Position numbers and translations under genes: made by a program
From: Mesorhizobium metallidurans STM 2683
GTDB lineage: Bacteria > Pseudomonadota > Alphaproteobacteria > Rhizobiales > Rhizobiaceae
Assembly (NCBI RefSeq): GCF_000350085.1
Contig: NZ_CAUM01000043.1
Coordinates: 1-63,451, forward strand
Reading direction: 5' to 3'
Length of the DNA: 63,451 bases
In this document: piece after piece, positions 53,519 through 62,110 of the stretch
Position numbering within the stretch: the first letter of the stretch is position 1
Layout: each line of letters starts with the position of its first letter
Notes under the pieces: generated by a model
The model's database searches: none
Seen by the model: the letters and a program-made list of their open reading frames with translations, nothing else
Told to the model about the DNA's origin: nothing

Positions 53519-53590
53519 CGTTGCAGCTCATTTTCGTACCAACATAGGCATTTGTTACACGCCTGCCCAGCACGGGGTTTTGAACAATGT

Positions 53591-54781
53591 TCAATGCTTC
53601 CTCGACAACTGCTTCGTCGCGGCTTCGAGCCCGGCGAGCGTCAGCGGAAACATGCGGCCACCAAAAATGTCGCGGATCATGGCGATCGAATGGGCGTAAC
53701 CCCAGTTCTTCTGGTTTTCCGGGTTGAGCCATACCGCATTCGGCCATTGCTGCAGCAGCCGGCCGAGCCAGACGGCGCCGGCCTCAGGATTCCAGTGCTC
53801 GACCGAGCCGCCGGGATGCGCGATCTCATAGGGGCTCATCGAGGCGTCGCCGACGACGATCACCTTGTAGTCTGGACCATATTTGTGGAGGAGATCGAAG
53901 GTTGGAATCACCTCGGCATGGCGGCGGCGATTGTCCTTCCACACGCCCTCGTAGAGGCAGTTGTGGAAATAGAAATATTCGAGCTGGCGGAATTCGGCGC
54001 GGGCGGCCGAGAACAGCTCCTCGACGCTCCCGATGTGGTCGTCCATCGAGCCGCCGACATCGAAGAACATCAGGAGTTTCACGGCGTTGCGCCGTTCGGG
54101 ACGCGTCTTGACGTCGAGATAGCCATGCTCGGCGGTGGCGTGGATGGTGCCGGGCAGATCGAACTCTTCCTCGGCGCCCTCGCGCACCCAGCGGCGCAGC
54201 CGCTTCAGCGCGATCTTGATGTTGCGGGTGCCGAGCTCGACGGCGTCGTCGAAATTCCTGAACTCGCGCTTGTCCCAGACTTTGACGGCGCGGCGGTGGC
54301 GGCTTTCGTGCTGGCCGATGCGCACGCCTTCGGGGTTATAGCCATAGGCGCCGAAGGGCGAGGTGCCGCCGGTGCCGATCCATTTCGAGCCGCCCTGGTG
54401 GCGGCCTTTTTGCTCCTCCAGCCGCTGCTTCAGCGTCTCCATCAGCTTGTCGAAGCCGCCGAGCGCCTCGACCAGCTTTTTCTCCTCGTCGGTCAGGTGC
54501 TTTTCGGCAAGCCGGCGGAGCCATTCCTCGGGGATGTTGGCGAGATCGACCGCGTTTTCGCCGGCCAGAGCCTCTACGCCCCGGAAGATGTGCGCAAACA
54601 CTTGATCGAAGCGGTCGATGTGGCGCTCGTCCTTCACCAGGGCGGTGCGAGCGAGGTAATAAAAACCCTCGACGTCATAATCGACCAGCCCGGCTTCCAG
54701 ACCTTCCAGCAGCGACAGATATTCCCGCAGCGAAACGGGAACGCGTGCTGCTTTCAGTTCGAGGAAGAACGGGATGAACAT
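53591..54781 (-). CDS. VWA-domain protein (CoxE-like), MoxR partner
   Basis: A 396-residue protein with a CoxE-like von Willebrand A domain in its C-terminal half (about 220-390). The MIDAS metal site begins LLMFFDVGGSMDDHIGS (D-x-G-x-S form), followed by YYFHNCLYE-like (FYFHNCLYEGVW) and IVVGDASMSPYE. Such proteins work with MoxR AAA ATPases as chaperone pairs that insert metals or assemble complexes. A MoxR ATPase lies 1.1 kb upstream on the same strand (55911-56750), separated by a GNAT and a toxin-antitoxin pair, which look like later insertions. Confidence 0.9.
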   Translation of the reverse strand: MFIPFFLELKAARVPVSLREYLSLLEGLEAGLVDYDVEGFYYLARTALVKDERHIDRFDQVFAHIFRGVEALAGENAVDLANIPEEWLRRLAEKHLTDEEKKLVEALGGFDKLMETLKQRLEEQKGRHQGGSKWIGTGGTSPFGAYGYNPEGVRIGQHESRHRRAVKVWDKREFRNFDDAVELGTRNIKIALKRLRRWVREGAEEEFDLPGTIHATAEHGYLDVKTRPERRNAVKLLMFFDVGGSMDDHIGSVEELFSAARAEFRQLEYFYFHNCLYEGVWKDNRRRHAEVIPTFDLLHKYGPDYKVIVVGDASMSPYEIAHPGGSVEHWNPEAGAVWLGRLLQQWPNAVWLNPENQKNWGYAHSIAMIRDIFGGRMFPLTLAGLEAATKQLSRKH

Positions 54782-54786
54782 GACTG

Positions 54787-55188
54787 CTATCTATGCCCTT
54801 CGATCTTTTCTCGCGCGGCACTTGCGATGAAGGCGGAACGCGTCAGACCACGCCTGCTTGCCTCTTCGTCAATCGCTGCCAAGAGGCCCGCGTCGAGCGA
54901 CAGATTGGCCCGAACGGGTCGCCCGGAATCGATCAGCACGGGGATCACTGCGGATTCGCCGGCGGCACTGTCGATTTCGCCCTGTTGCAGCAGTTCCGCT
55001 ACCGTAGCGGGCCAGGCAAGGGCAAGTGTTTCGCCATCCGCGCCTCGGCCCATTCGCGCATGGCCGACGTCGGGTCGGGCAATCGCCTCCTCAGGATTTG
55101 CGCCGCCACCGTGGCAACCGGGGAGATCGGGAACCCGCACTCCCCAGACATCATCGGCGCCGTCGAGAATTCCCACGTAATGAGTCAT
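54787..55188 (-). CDS. hicB: HicB-family antitoxin (possibly with a compensated frameshift)
   Basis: A 133-residue antitoxin. The N-terminal HicB fold reads YVGILDGADDVWGVRVPDLP then GCHGGGANPEEAIA, and the C-terminal ribbon-helix-helix reads VRANLSLDAGLLAAIDEEAS. Between them, codons about 37-51 (RPDVGHARMGRG) do not look like the family, while the neighbouring frame over 55036-55079 reads SAMREWAEARMA, the usual HicB helix. Two opposite single-base shifts could explain this. The protein may thus be damaged although its frame is open. GAGGA lies upstream of the start, which is 11 bases after the hicA stop. Confidence 0.75.
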   Translation of the reverse strand: MTHYVGILDGADDVWGVRVPDLPGCHGGGANPEEAIARPDVGHARMGRGADGETLALAWPATVAELLQQGEIDSAAGESAVIPVLIDSGRPVRANLSLDAGLLAAIDEEASRRGLTRSAFIASAAREKIEGHR

Positions 55189-55199
55189 GCAGCTTGTCC

Positions 55200-55386
55200 T
55201 CAAATCCATCCGGCAAGCCGCGCGATGGATCGCGCGACGCCTGCAGACTGTTCGCGATGCCGCGGCACAATGATCGTCACCTCCGGCCTTTCCGGATGCT
55301 CATACTTCTCATGCTTACCGCCGCCGGTATTCGCCCAGCCGTCGCGTAAAAGCCTCGCGACAATCTTGCGCGACCGCGCTTGCCAT
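55200..55386 (-). pseudogene. hicA: HicA-type toxin with an N-terminal frameshift
   Basis: The frame ending at 55200 encodes SRKIVARLLRDGWANTGGGK then HEKYEHPERPEVTIIVPRH and ends LAGWI, a HicA double-stranded RNA-binding toxin with its catalytic His in the KHEKYEHP region. The only start, ATG at 55386, is in another frame (MASAV); removing one G near 55368-55371 joins them as MASASRKIV. The locus of 187 bases is one base too long for a normal 61-residue HicA. The ATG overlaps the GNAT stop as TAATG. As read, the toxin should not be made unless the ribosome shifts. Confidence 0.75.
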
Positions 55387-55832
55387 TACAGCAGATCATA
55401 CTCAATGAAGCCGGTGCGGCGCGCGACGTAGTCGTAGAGCTTGCGTGCCGTGGCGTTGCTCTCGTGGGTCATCCAGTAGACGTTCTTGACGCCGATCTTG
55501 CCGGCTTCCTGCTTGACCGCTTCGATGAGCGCAGCACCCACGCCCTTGCCGCGCACCTCGGGATCGGCAAACAGGTCCTGCAGGTAGCAGTTGTTTATCT
55601 GCGACCAGCAGGAGCGATGGTAGAGATAGTGGGTGAGGCCGACCGCCTTGCCGTCGAGGGTGGCGATGAAACCCTTCGGCTCGAACTCGCCCGCTGTGAA
55701 CAGCCGCTTCCAGGTGACGGCGTAGACCTCCTCCGGCAGCTTGGTTTCGTAGAAGGTGAGGTAGGCGGTCCACAGACGTTGCCAGTCGGCATGGTCGGAT
55801 TGCGCCAAGGGGCGGACAGTGATCTCGGTCAT
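55386..55832 (-). CDS. GNAT family N-acetyltransferase
   Basis: A 148-residue acetyltransferase. ITVRPLAQSDHADWQRLWTA opens the domain, DLFADPEVRGKGVGAALIEA is the acetyl-CoA loop (motif A), and VYWMTHESNATARKLYDYVA the following helix. It resembles the group annotated as PhnO/spermidine-type acetyltransferases; the substrate is unknown. Its stop overlaps the hicA start, so the three genes GNAT-hicA-hicB could be one transcript, recalling type II toxin operons with acetyltransferases, though hicAB alone is a full module. Confidence 0.9.
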   Translation of the reverse strand: MTEITVRPLAQSDHADWQRLWTAYLTFYETKLPEEVYAVTWKRLFTAGEFEPKGFIATLDGKAVGLTHYLYHRSCWSQINNCYLQDLFADPEVRGKGVGAALIEAVKQEAGKIGVKNVYWMTHESNATARKLYDYVARRTGFIEYDLL

Positions 55833-55910
55833 TTCGTTCTCCTGCGAAGTTCAGGTCCGAAGCTGCCTTTCCGTTTGCCTCGCGGCAACGGTCCACAGCC
55901 GTAGAAACCG

Positions 55911-56750
55911 CTATTGCTGCCGTCGCGCCATGAAGGCCAGCCGCTCGAACAGATGCACGTCCTGTTCGTTCTTCAGCAATGCGCCGTGCAGTTTGGGCAG
56001 CGCGTTCTTCGGGTCGGCGCGCAGATCCTCCGGCGCGATGTCGTCGGCAACCAGCAACCTTATCCAGTCGAGCGCTTCTGAGGTCGACGGCTTCTTCTTC
56101 AGGCCCGGCACGTCGCGGATCTCATAGAACTGGGTGAGCGCTGCCCGCACCAGGTTCTGCTTGATGCCGGGATAGTGCACGTCGACGATCCTGTGCAGCG
56201 TGTCGACATCGGGGAAGCGGATATAGTGGAAGAAGCAGCGGCGCAGGAAGGCGTCCGGCAACTCCTTCTCATTATTGGAGGTGATGATGACGATCGGCCG
56301 GATACCAGCGCGGATCGTCTCGCCGGTTTCATAGACGAAGAACTCCATCCGATCGAGTTCCTGCAGGAGGTCGTTGGGAAATTCGATATCGGCCTTGTCG
56401 ATCTCGTCGATCAGAAGCACGACCTTCTTGCCGGCCGCGAACGCCTCCCACAATTTGCCGCGCTTGATGTAGTTCCTGATGTCGTTGAAGCGGTCGTCGC
56501 CGATCTGGCTGTCGCGCAATCGCGAGACGGCATCATATTCGTAGAGCCCCTGCTGCGCCCGGGTCGTCGACTTGACGTGCCATTCGATCAGGTCGAGGCC
56601 GAGTGCGGCCGCCACCTGGCGGGCAAGTTCGGTCTTGCCGGTGCCGGGCTCGCCCTTGACCAGCAAGGGCCGCTCCAGCGCGATCGCAGCATTGACCGCC
56701 ACCATCAGGTCCTTGTCGGCGACATAGGCCGCCGTGCCTTCAAAACGCAT
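55911..56750 (-). CDS. MoxR-family AAA ATPase
   Basis: A 279-residue AAA+ ATPase. Walker A reads VKGEPGTGKTELARQVA, Walker B KVVLLIDEIDKAD, sensor 1 IITSNNEKELPDAFLRRCFF with the Arg finger. MoxR ATPases act with VWA proteins as folding or metal-insertion machines; the VWA partner here is at 53591-54781. ATG at 56750 has AGGAG upstream; 22 further residues are possible but not conserved. Confidence 0.94.
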   Translation of the reverse strand: MRFEGTAAYVADKDLMVAVNAAIALERPLLVKGEPGTGKTELARQVAAALGLDLIEWHVKSTTRAQQGLYEYDAVSRLRDSQIGDDRFNDIRNYIKRGKLWEAFAAGKKVVLLIDEIDKADIEFPNDLLQELDRMEFFVYETGETIRAGIRPIVIITSNNEKELPDAFLRRCFFHYIRFPDVDTLHRIVDVHYPGIKQNLVRAALTQFYEIRDVPGLKKKPSTSEALDWIRLLVADDIAPEDLRADPKNALPKLHGALLKNEQDVHLFERLAFMARRQQ

Positions 56751-56923
56751 TTTTGCTCCTCGGTTTTTCCGGCGACCGTAAGGAGACGGCCTGGCCAGCG
56801 CAAGCGTTGCGGCCAAGGGCGTGGCGGAACCTCGCAGCGATGCTGGTCCTCACACAGGGATTTGCAGCGAATTGCCCTGCCGTTCTCTGGCGCTTAGCCG
56901 GCCATCGGCCTATATTGGGGTTG

Positions 56924-57060
56924 ACGGTCTGCGCTTCCCGGCAGGAGACACATTTCCCCGGGGCCTTAACGATCCTTAGGGAGCTGTCCCTGGGAAGACC
57001 CGTGGGTTTTCTCACACGGCGCCCACCTACTTTGTAGGCACCCGGGATCGACTTCTCCAC
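56924..57060 (+). ncRNA. ssrS: 6S RNA
   Basis: The region lies directly upstream of the 5-formyltetrahydrofolate cyclo-ligase gene, the standard place of 6S RNA in Proteobacteria, and the sequence can fold as a long rod. GCTTCCCGG near 56932 pairs with CCGGGA near 57042-57047 as the closing stem, with CCCCGGGG and CTTAGGGAG/TCCCTGGGAAG elements around a central bulge. A TATATT at 56911-56916 is placed well as its -10 element. 6S RNA binds sigma-70 RNA polymerase and mimics an open promoter in stationary phase. The 3' end is approximate. Confidence 0.78.
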
Positions 57061-57169
57061 CGGTTGTGTGGATCGTCACCCATCGAAAAGGCCATATTTG
57101 GCGGATTTTGTCGTCGCGCCGTTTTGTGCGGTGCTCACGAACGAAAAGTTCGCTCCGCTGATCTCGTTT

Positions 57170-57216
57170 CGCATGATCTTTTCACCGAACCGCTGACACT
57201 TCGGTGGATCATGCGG
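57170..57216. repeat. Palindromic repeat (family D)
   Basis: CGCATGATCTTTTCACCGAA and CTTCGGTGGATCATGCG form a palindrome between the 6S RNA and the cyclo-ligase gene. It may separate the stable RNA from the mRNA. Confidence 0.75.
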
Positions 57217-57272
57217 TAAAATACGTCGCTCCTAAAACTCCATCCAAATCTGACCTTTTCTACCATCGGCGC

Positions 57273-57860
57273 ATGACATCCTCGAAAGACCTCAAAAAAC
57301 AGCTGCGCAAGGAAGCACTCGGGCGCCGCGACGCGCTCGACGAATTCTGGCGGGTGGAGGTGGCGCTCGAAATGGCCGAGACGGCGTGGGACCAGGTCAT
57401 GGTCGAGCCGGGTCAGATCGTTTCCGGCTTCTGGCCGATGCGTTCCGAGGTCGATGTCCGACCGCTGATGTTCGCCTTGCGCGAGAAGGGTGCAAGGCTC
57501 TGCCTGCCGGCCATACTCGACAAGACCACCATCGTCTTTCGCGAATTGGTGCGCGGTGCGCCGATGGTCGACATGGGTTTCGGCACCGTTGGACCGCATG
57601 AGGAAGCCGCGGTGCTGGATCCCTCGGTGATGCTGGTGCCGCTCGCCGCCTTCGATGCGCGCGGCCACCGCATCGGCTACGGTGCCGGCTACTATGACCG
57701 TGCGATCGCCAGGCTGATCGGCAAGGGGCAGCCGCCCCGGCTGATCGGCATCGCCTTCGACTGCCAGGAGGTGGCGCTGGTCCCCGATGAGGACCATGAC
57801 GTGATCGTTCCGGAAATACTGACCGAGAGCGGGTTGCGCCGCTTCGCGCCACAATTGTAG
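57273..57860 (+). CDS. 5-formyltetrahydrofolate cyclo-ligase
   Basis: A 195-residue enzyme (5-FCL, YgfA family) that converts 5-formyl-THF to 5,10-methenyl-THF with ATP. LKKQLRKEALGRRDAL opens it, GFWPMRSEVDVRPLM follows, and RIGYGAGYYDRAIARL is the substrate/ATP signature. ATG at 57273 gives the usual length; a GTG at 57204 falls in the palindromic repeat. It is preceded by 6S RNA and often processed with it. Confidence 0.95.
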   Translation: MTSSKDLKKQLRKEALGRRDALDEFWRVEVALEMAETAWDQVMVEPGQIVSGFWPMRSEVDVRPLMFALREKGARLCLPAILDKTTIVFRELVRGAPMVDMGFGTVGPHEEAAVLDPSVMLVPLAAFDARGHRIGYGAGYYDRAIARLIGKGQPPRLIGIAFDCQEVALVPDEDHDVIVPEILTESGLRRFAPQL

Positions 57861-57874
57861 ATAGTTTCCTGGGC

Positions 57875-57958
57875 GCATGTTCTTTTGCGAAAAGCGATCT
57901 TTTCCGAAAAGTCATGCAACTTTTGGCTGCACTGACCTTCGGTTCGGGATCACGCTTA
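57875..57958. repeat. Degenerate palindromic repeat (family D-like)
   Basis: GCGCATGTTCTTTTGCGAAAA and later TTCGGGATCACGC are the worn ends of a family D-type element between the cyclo-ligase and ymdB. A CGAAAAGCGATCTTTTCCG hairpin lies inside. Confidence 0.5.
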
Positions 57959-57959
57959 G

Positions 57960-58784
57960 ATGAGACTTCTCTTCCTCGGTGACATGGTCGGCAAGACGGG
58001 ACGCACGGCGGTGTGGGAACAGCTGCCCGGGCTGATCTCGGATTTCAAGCTCGACTTCGTCATCGTCAATGGCGAGAACGCCGCCGGCGGTTTCGGCATC
58101 ACCGAGGAGATTTTTCGCGAGACGATTGCGGCGGGTGCCGATGTCGTCACCACCGGCAATCATGTCTGGGACCAGCGCGATGCGCTGATCTTCGCGCCGC
58201 GCGAAGAGCGGTTCCTGCGCCCGTCGAATTTTCCCAAGGGCACGCCGGGGCGCGGCTCCGGCGTCTACATCGCCAGGAACGGCGCGCGCGTGCTGGTCGC
58301 CAACATCATGGGCCGGGTGTTCATGCATCCCGAACTCGACGATCCGTTCCAGGCCGGCGAGCGCGAACTGGCGGCCTGCCCGCTCGGCGAGCAGGCCGAT
58401 GTTGTCGTTATAGACTTCCATGCCGAGGCTACCTCGGAAAAAATGTGCTTTGCGCATTTCGTCGACGGCCGCGCCAGCCTGGTCGTCGGCACCCACACAC
58501 ATATGCCGACCGGCGACCACCAGATACTTAATGGCGGCACCGGCTATATTTCCGATGCCGGCATGTGCGGCGACTATGATTCCTCGCTCGGCATGGACAA
58601 GGAGGAGCCGCTCAACCGTTTTCTGTCGAAGGTGCCGAAAGGCCGCTTCGAGGCGGCGACCGGACCGGCGACATTGTGCGGCGTCGGTGCCGAGATTTCC
58701 GACCGGACCGGCCTGACCGAGAAGATCGCGCCGTTTCGCCGCGGACCGCGGCTGGAAGAAACCGCGCCGTCCTTCTGGTCGTGA
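57960..58784 (+). CDS. YmdB-family metallophosphoesterase
   Basis: A 274-residue metallophosphoesterase of the YmdB/TIGR00282 family. LLFLGDMVGKTGRTAVWEQL (Asp), VIVNGENAAGGFGIT (Asn/Glu), TTGNHVWDQRD (Asn/His), DFHAEATSEK (His) and VVGTHTHMPT (His-x-His) place all metal ligands. In Bacillus YmdB is a cyclic-nucleotide phosphodiesterase with wide effects on gene expression; the role in rhizobia is not known. ATG at 57960 directly follows a repeat. Confidence 0.93.
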   Translation: MRLLFLGDMVGKTGRTAVWEQLPGLISDFKLDFVIVNGENAAGGFGITEEIFRETIAAGADVVTTGNHVWDQRDALIFAPREERFLRPSNFPKGTPGRGSGVYIARNGARVLVANIMGRVFMHPELDDPFQAGERELAACPLGEQADVVVIDFHAEATSEKMCFAHFVDGRASLVVGTHTHMPTGDHQILNGGTGYISDAGMCGDYDSSLGMDKEEPLNRFLSKVPKGRFEAATGPATLCGVGAEISDRTGLTEKIAPFRRGPRLEETAPSFWS

Positions 58785-58854
58785 CATTGATATAAACGCC
58801 TGCAATACCTAATTGGCGACGAAACTGCTCTAGATCGTAGAGGGGACGACCTCC

Positions 58855-59616
58855 ATGCAGCCGATCGAATTCCTGGCGCCGTATTTCGCCTTTGTTTCCG
58901 ACCCGACCGCATGGGTTGCGCTGCTGACACTGGTGGCGCTGGAGGTCGTGCTCGGCATTGACAATCTGATCTTCATCTCGATCCTCACCAACAAGCTGCC
59001 GGAAGGGCAGCGGGCCCAGGCCCGGCGGCTGGGCATCTCGGCCGCGCTGATCATGCGGCTGGTGCTGCTGGCAACCATCTCCATCATCGTCCAACTGACC
59101 ACTCCGGTATTCACGGCGTTCGGCCGTGGCTATTCGTGGCGCGACCTGATCCTGATCGCCGGCGGCCTGTTTCTGGTCTGGAAGGCGACCAAGGAAATCC
59201 ACCACACAGTCGATCCCGACGATCATAAGGACACGATGATGGGCGAGACGCTGCAGCTCTCGCTCGCCGGCGCTATCTTCCAGATCCTGCTGCTCGATCT
59301 CGTCTTCTCGATCGATTCGATCATCACCGCGGTCGGCATGACCGACGAGATCGCCATCATGTACATTGCCGTGATCGCGGCGGTCACGGTGATGATGCTG
59401 GCGGCCGGGCCGCTCGCCGATTTCATCGCCAAGAACCCGAGCATCGTCATGCTGGCGCTGGGGTTCCTGCTGATGATCGGCATGACGCTGATCGCCGACG
59501 GCATGGGTTACCACGTGCCGAAAGGCTACATCTACGCGGCCATGGGTTTTTCGGCGATGGTCGAGGGGCTCAACATGCTGGCAAGGCGGCGGAAGAAATC
59601 CGGCGGCGGGCATTGA
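58855..59616 (+). CDS. TerC-family integral membrane protein
   Basis: A 253-residue membrane protein with about seven helices. [20 protein letters not shown] and, near residue 140, [20 protein letters not shown] hold the two acidic helix motifs (ExxLxxDN and DxxxSxDS) that bind metal ions in TerC/Alx proteins, now linked to manganese export. A polar tail with RRRKK ends the protein. GAGGGGACGACCTCC precedes the start. Confidence 0.93.
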   Translation: MQPIEFLAPYFAFVSDPTAWVALLTLVALEVVLGIDNLIFISILTNKLPEGQRAQARRLGISAALIMRLVLLATISIIVQLTTPVFTAFGRGYSWRDLILIAGGLFLVWKATKEIHHTVDPDDHKDTMMGETLQLSLAGAIFQILLLDLVFSIDSIITAVGMTDEIAIMYIAVIAAVTVMMLAAGPLADFIAKNPSIVMLALGFLLMIGMTLIADGMGYHVPKGYIYAAMGFSAMVEGLNMLARRRKKSGGGH

Positions 59617-59659
59617 GCTCAAGGCGTTTCTTCGGAGGAGGAAGAACCCCGAGCGCTTT

Positions 59660-60127
59660 CTAACTCGCGGGCACACCCTTCGGATGGCGGTCGCCGATCA
59701 GGCCAAGCGTCAGGCCCTGCTCCAGCCATGCCTTGGCGCCGGCCAGCACGAGCGTGAAGCCGCCGGTTGAACCGATGGCCTCTTTCACCTGCTCGTCGCC
59801 ATTGCCGGCAAAGCCGAAATTGCGAACCTCGATAAAGGTGGCACTTCCAGGCATTTCGGTGAAGGTCCAGACCACAATGGTCGGTGGCTCGCTCCACTGC
59901 ATGACGATCTTCTTGTCCTTGACGATCTCGCTGACATCGACCGTCGCCGAGACGTCGTACATGCGCCATTCCCAGCGGATCTGCTTGCCGCTGTCCAGCC
60001 GGCCGCTGCCGTGCGTGAACCAGAATTTCGTGGTGATGGCCGGATCGACGATGGCTTCGAACACTTCGGCGACCGGCCGCCGGATCAGCATGCCGGCTTC
60101 GGCTGTCGGGTTTTTGCGGATCTCCAT
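59660..60127 (-). CDS. SRPBCC (AHSA1-like) domain protein
   Basis: A 155-residue START/Bet v1-like protein. LIRRPVAEVFEAIVDPAITTKFW is the first strand-helix region (positions 60022-60090), RWEWRMYDVSATVDVSEIV the middle and LVLAGAKAWLEQGLTLGLIG the long C-terminal helix that closes the ligand cavity. Ligand unknown. It is followed (upstream on the minus strand) by a broken VOC gene and a piece of an ArsR regulator, the three of which commonly form one cluster. Confidence 0.9.
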   Translation of the reverse strand: MEIRKNPTAEAGMLIRRPVAEVFEAIVDPAITTKFWFTHGSGRLDSGKQIRWEWRMYDVSATVDVSEIVKDKKIVMQWSEPPTIVVWTFTEMPGSATFIEVRNFGFAGNGDEQVKEAIGSTGGFTLVLAGAKAWLEQGLTLGLIGDRHPKGVPAS

Positions 60128-60154
60128 GGAATGCTCCTCTCAGGGCTTAGGCGC

Positions 60155-60480
60155 TCACCAGGCGTCAGGCTCGCGCACCATGTGGATGACATTGGCCGGA
60201 TTGGTGATCCAGCCGCCGCGGAAGCCCTCGCCCAAGGGCTCGATAGCATCACAGCGTACAATGCCGGCCTTGGCGAAATGATCCGCGGCCATAGGGAAAT
60301 CGTCGGTGAAAAGCTCCAGCCAGACTTCTGCCTGGCTCAGCATCGGCGCTTCATCGATCCACAGCCGGTTGGGCCAAGCTCGAAGCCGATTGCCGGCGCC
60401 TTGGCGGTGAACGGCTTCAGGCCAACGACATCGCGATAGAAGGCGATCGTCTCCTGGTATTGGTGCTGGGGCACTTTCAT
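60155..60480 (-). pseudogene. VOC-family (glyoxalase-like) protein with a frameshift
   Basis: ATG at 60480 opens MKVPQHQYQETIAFYRDVVG, and the frame reaches IGFELGP at about 60373. The next frame continues NRLWIDEAPMLSQAEVWLEL and ends in IHMVREPDAW at 60155. One base is missing at about 60371 (GGCCC-AACCGG). The corrected protein has about 108 residues, a typical single VOC domain. Function unknown; probably a partner of the SRPBCC gene 27 bases away. Confidence 0.8.
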
Positions 60481-60533
60481 GGCGATGATAGAAATGACGG
60501 ACCCCGCCGCAATCAAGCCGCCCGCGTCCCGCC

Positions 60534-60809
60534 CTACTGGTCTGCTCGGTCACGAGCTTGACGCGCAATCTCCGTCCAAGACCGGCCTATTCGGCGCTTT
60601 GCCTTTATCAGTCGGGCCACGATGGCAACTGCCAAGGTATTCAAGGCAACTGGGCGCAGTGCTTGCCGAATAAGCACGGCAGCCAAGACCACTAGGCCCA
60701 TGAAGAAAATAAGCGCGAGGGCGTCTTTCCACACTGAAGATTCCACAGACTGGGCGTACGCTGGCGATGCGCATAGTAGGCAAACAATTGAAAGAAGCTG
60801 GCGGCGCAC
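60534..60809 (-). CDS. Small exported or membrane protein, unknown
   Basis: A 91-residue protein starting at GTG 60809, preceded by a strong GGGGAGG site. RRQLLSIVCLLCASPAYAQS is a signal peptide with AQS cleavage, followed by a membrane helix (ALIFFMGLVVLAAVLI) and a basic C terminus (KAKRRIGRSWTEIARQ). No family recognised. A longer reading to 60881 lacks a ribosome-binding site. Confidence 0.65.
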   Translation of the reverse strand: MRRQLLSIVCLLCASPAYAQSVESSVWKDALALIFFMGLVVLAAVLIRQALRPVALNTLAVAIVARLIKAKRRIGRSWTEIARQARDRADQ

Positions 60810-60980
60810 GTTTCGTCCCTCCCCTGATGTGGCCGCCATCTTAGGCCGGGGTGGGTCGTCAAATCCATAGAGCACGGTCATCTTTGCGGCTCTTTTGTCG
60901 AACGCGCTCTGGCGGTCCTACCGCACAGCGTTCTGAGCCTGTCCTCGGGCGATGGCCCCTGCGGTGAGTCCCGGAGAGGC

Positions 60981-61130
60981 TTTGAGCTTGTGGCAAAGCG
61001 CGAGGGGCGCGAGCGCTGGAACCACCTCAACGCGCTGCCGATCAAGCAGATCCACGACCGCTGGATCAGCCAATATGCCGGCCACGCGATCAACATCATC
61101 GACCGGCTGAAGTCCGATCTCCAGGGGTGA
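60981..61130 (+). pseudogene. ArsR-family regulator, C-terminal remnant
   Basis: The 49 codons before TGA at 61128-61130 read ELVAKREGRERWNHLNALPI then QIHDRWISQYAGHAINIIDR, which is the C-terminal end of ArsR regulators that accompany SRPBCC genes (the usual form is RREGRxRxYxLNPxPIxxIxxRW). The winged-helix part is missing and the frame upstream is not coding. So it is a leftover of the regulator of the neighbouring SRPBCC/VOC genes. The rest of 60882-61341 holds nothing recognisable. Confidence 0.65.
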
Positions 61131-61341
61131 GCGGTTGCGGCGATCCATCAGGGTTCCGCGCCATGGTGCGGCTGGACGAATTGAGCCGATTTATCTATAA
61201 GCCGGCCATTCCGACAGAGAGCGCCGTGCGTCCATCCGGACCATACGGGACGTTCTGAAATTTGAATTCGAGCATTCTTTGCTGAAAGGCCGGTGAATCC
61301 ACCCGGTTGCAAATGCTCTAGCCGAAGACGACAGGGGTGCC

Positions 61342-62091
61342 ATGGCTGGCCATTCACAGTTCAAGAACATCATGCACCGCAAGGGCCGCCAGGATGCGGT
61401 GCGGTCGAAAATGTTTTCCAAGCTGGCGCGCGAAATCACCGTCGCGGCCAAGACGGGCACACCCGATCCTTCGATGAACCCGCGCCTGCGCCTCGCCGTG
61501 CAGAACGCCAAGGCGGTGTCGATGCCGAAGGACAACATCCAGCGCGCCATCAACAAGGCCTCGATGGGCGACGCCGAGAACTACGAAGCCGTGCGCTACG
61601 AAGGCTATGGGCCGGGCGGCGTGGCGCTGATCGTCGAGGCACTGACCGACAACCGCAATCGCTCGGCCTCCAATGTGCGCGCCGCCTTCACCAAGGCCGG
61701 CGGAGCGATGGGCGAAACCGGCTCGGTGTCGTTCATGTGGGACCGCGTCGGCGAGATCTACTATCCGGCCTCGGTCGGCGGCGCCGAAAAGGTGATGGAC
61801 GCGGCAATCGAGGCCGGCGCCGACGACGTCCAGTCGGACGAGGAAGGCCACACCATCTATTGCGCTTTCGAAAATCTCGGCGAGGTGTCGAAGGCGCTGG
61901 AAGGCGCGCTCGGCGAGGCGGAATCGGTCAAGCCGATCTGGCGGCCGCAGAACAACATTCCGGTCGACGAAGAGCGAGCGCAGTCGCTGATGAAGCTCGT
62001 CGCCACGCTCGAGGACGATGACGACGTGCAGAGCGTCTACGCCAATTTCGAGGTCGACGACGAGACCATGGCCAAGCTCAGCGCGGCATAA
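61342..62091 (+). CDS. YebC/PmpR-family protein
   Basis: A 249-residue YebC-family protein. [20 protein letters not shown] is the invariant start; [20 protein letters not shown], the [20 protein letters not shown] signature and the acidic end [17 protein letters not shown] are complete. YebC proteins were described as transcriptional regulators and recently as translation factors that ease stalling at proline-rich stretches. The gene often lies near ruvC; here ruvC is not in the window. Confidence 0.96.
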   Translation: MAGHSQFKNIMHRKGRQDAVRSKMFSKLAREITVAAKTGTPDPSMNPRLRLAVQNAKAVSMPKDNIQRAINKASMGDAENYEAVRYEGYGPGGVALIVEALTDNRNRSASNVRAAFTKAGGAMGETGSVSFMWDRVGEIYYPASVGGAEKVMDAAIEAGADDVQSDEEGHTIYCAFENLGEVSKALEGALGEAESVKPIWRPQNNIPVDEERAQSLMKLVATLEDDDDVQSVYANFEVDDETMAKLSAA

Positions 62092-62110
62092 ACACAGCTC
62101 AGCCCGAGAT

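Noticed and set aside
61163..61258. A small plus-strand frame starting MVRLDELSRF upstream of yebC
   Set aside because: It has 31 codons, no ribosome-binding site and no recognisable family, and it lies in decayed sequence.
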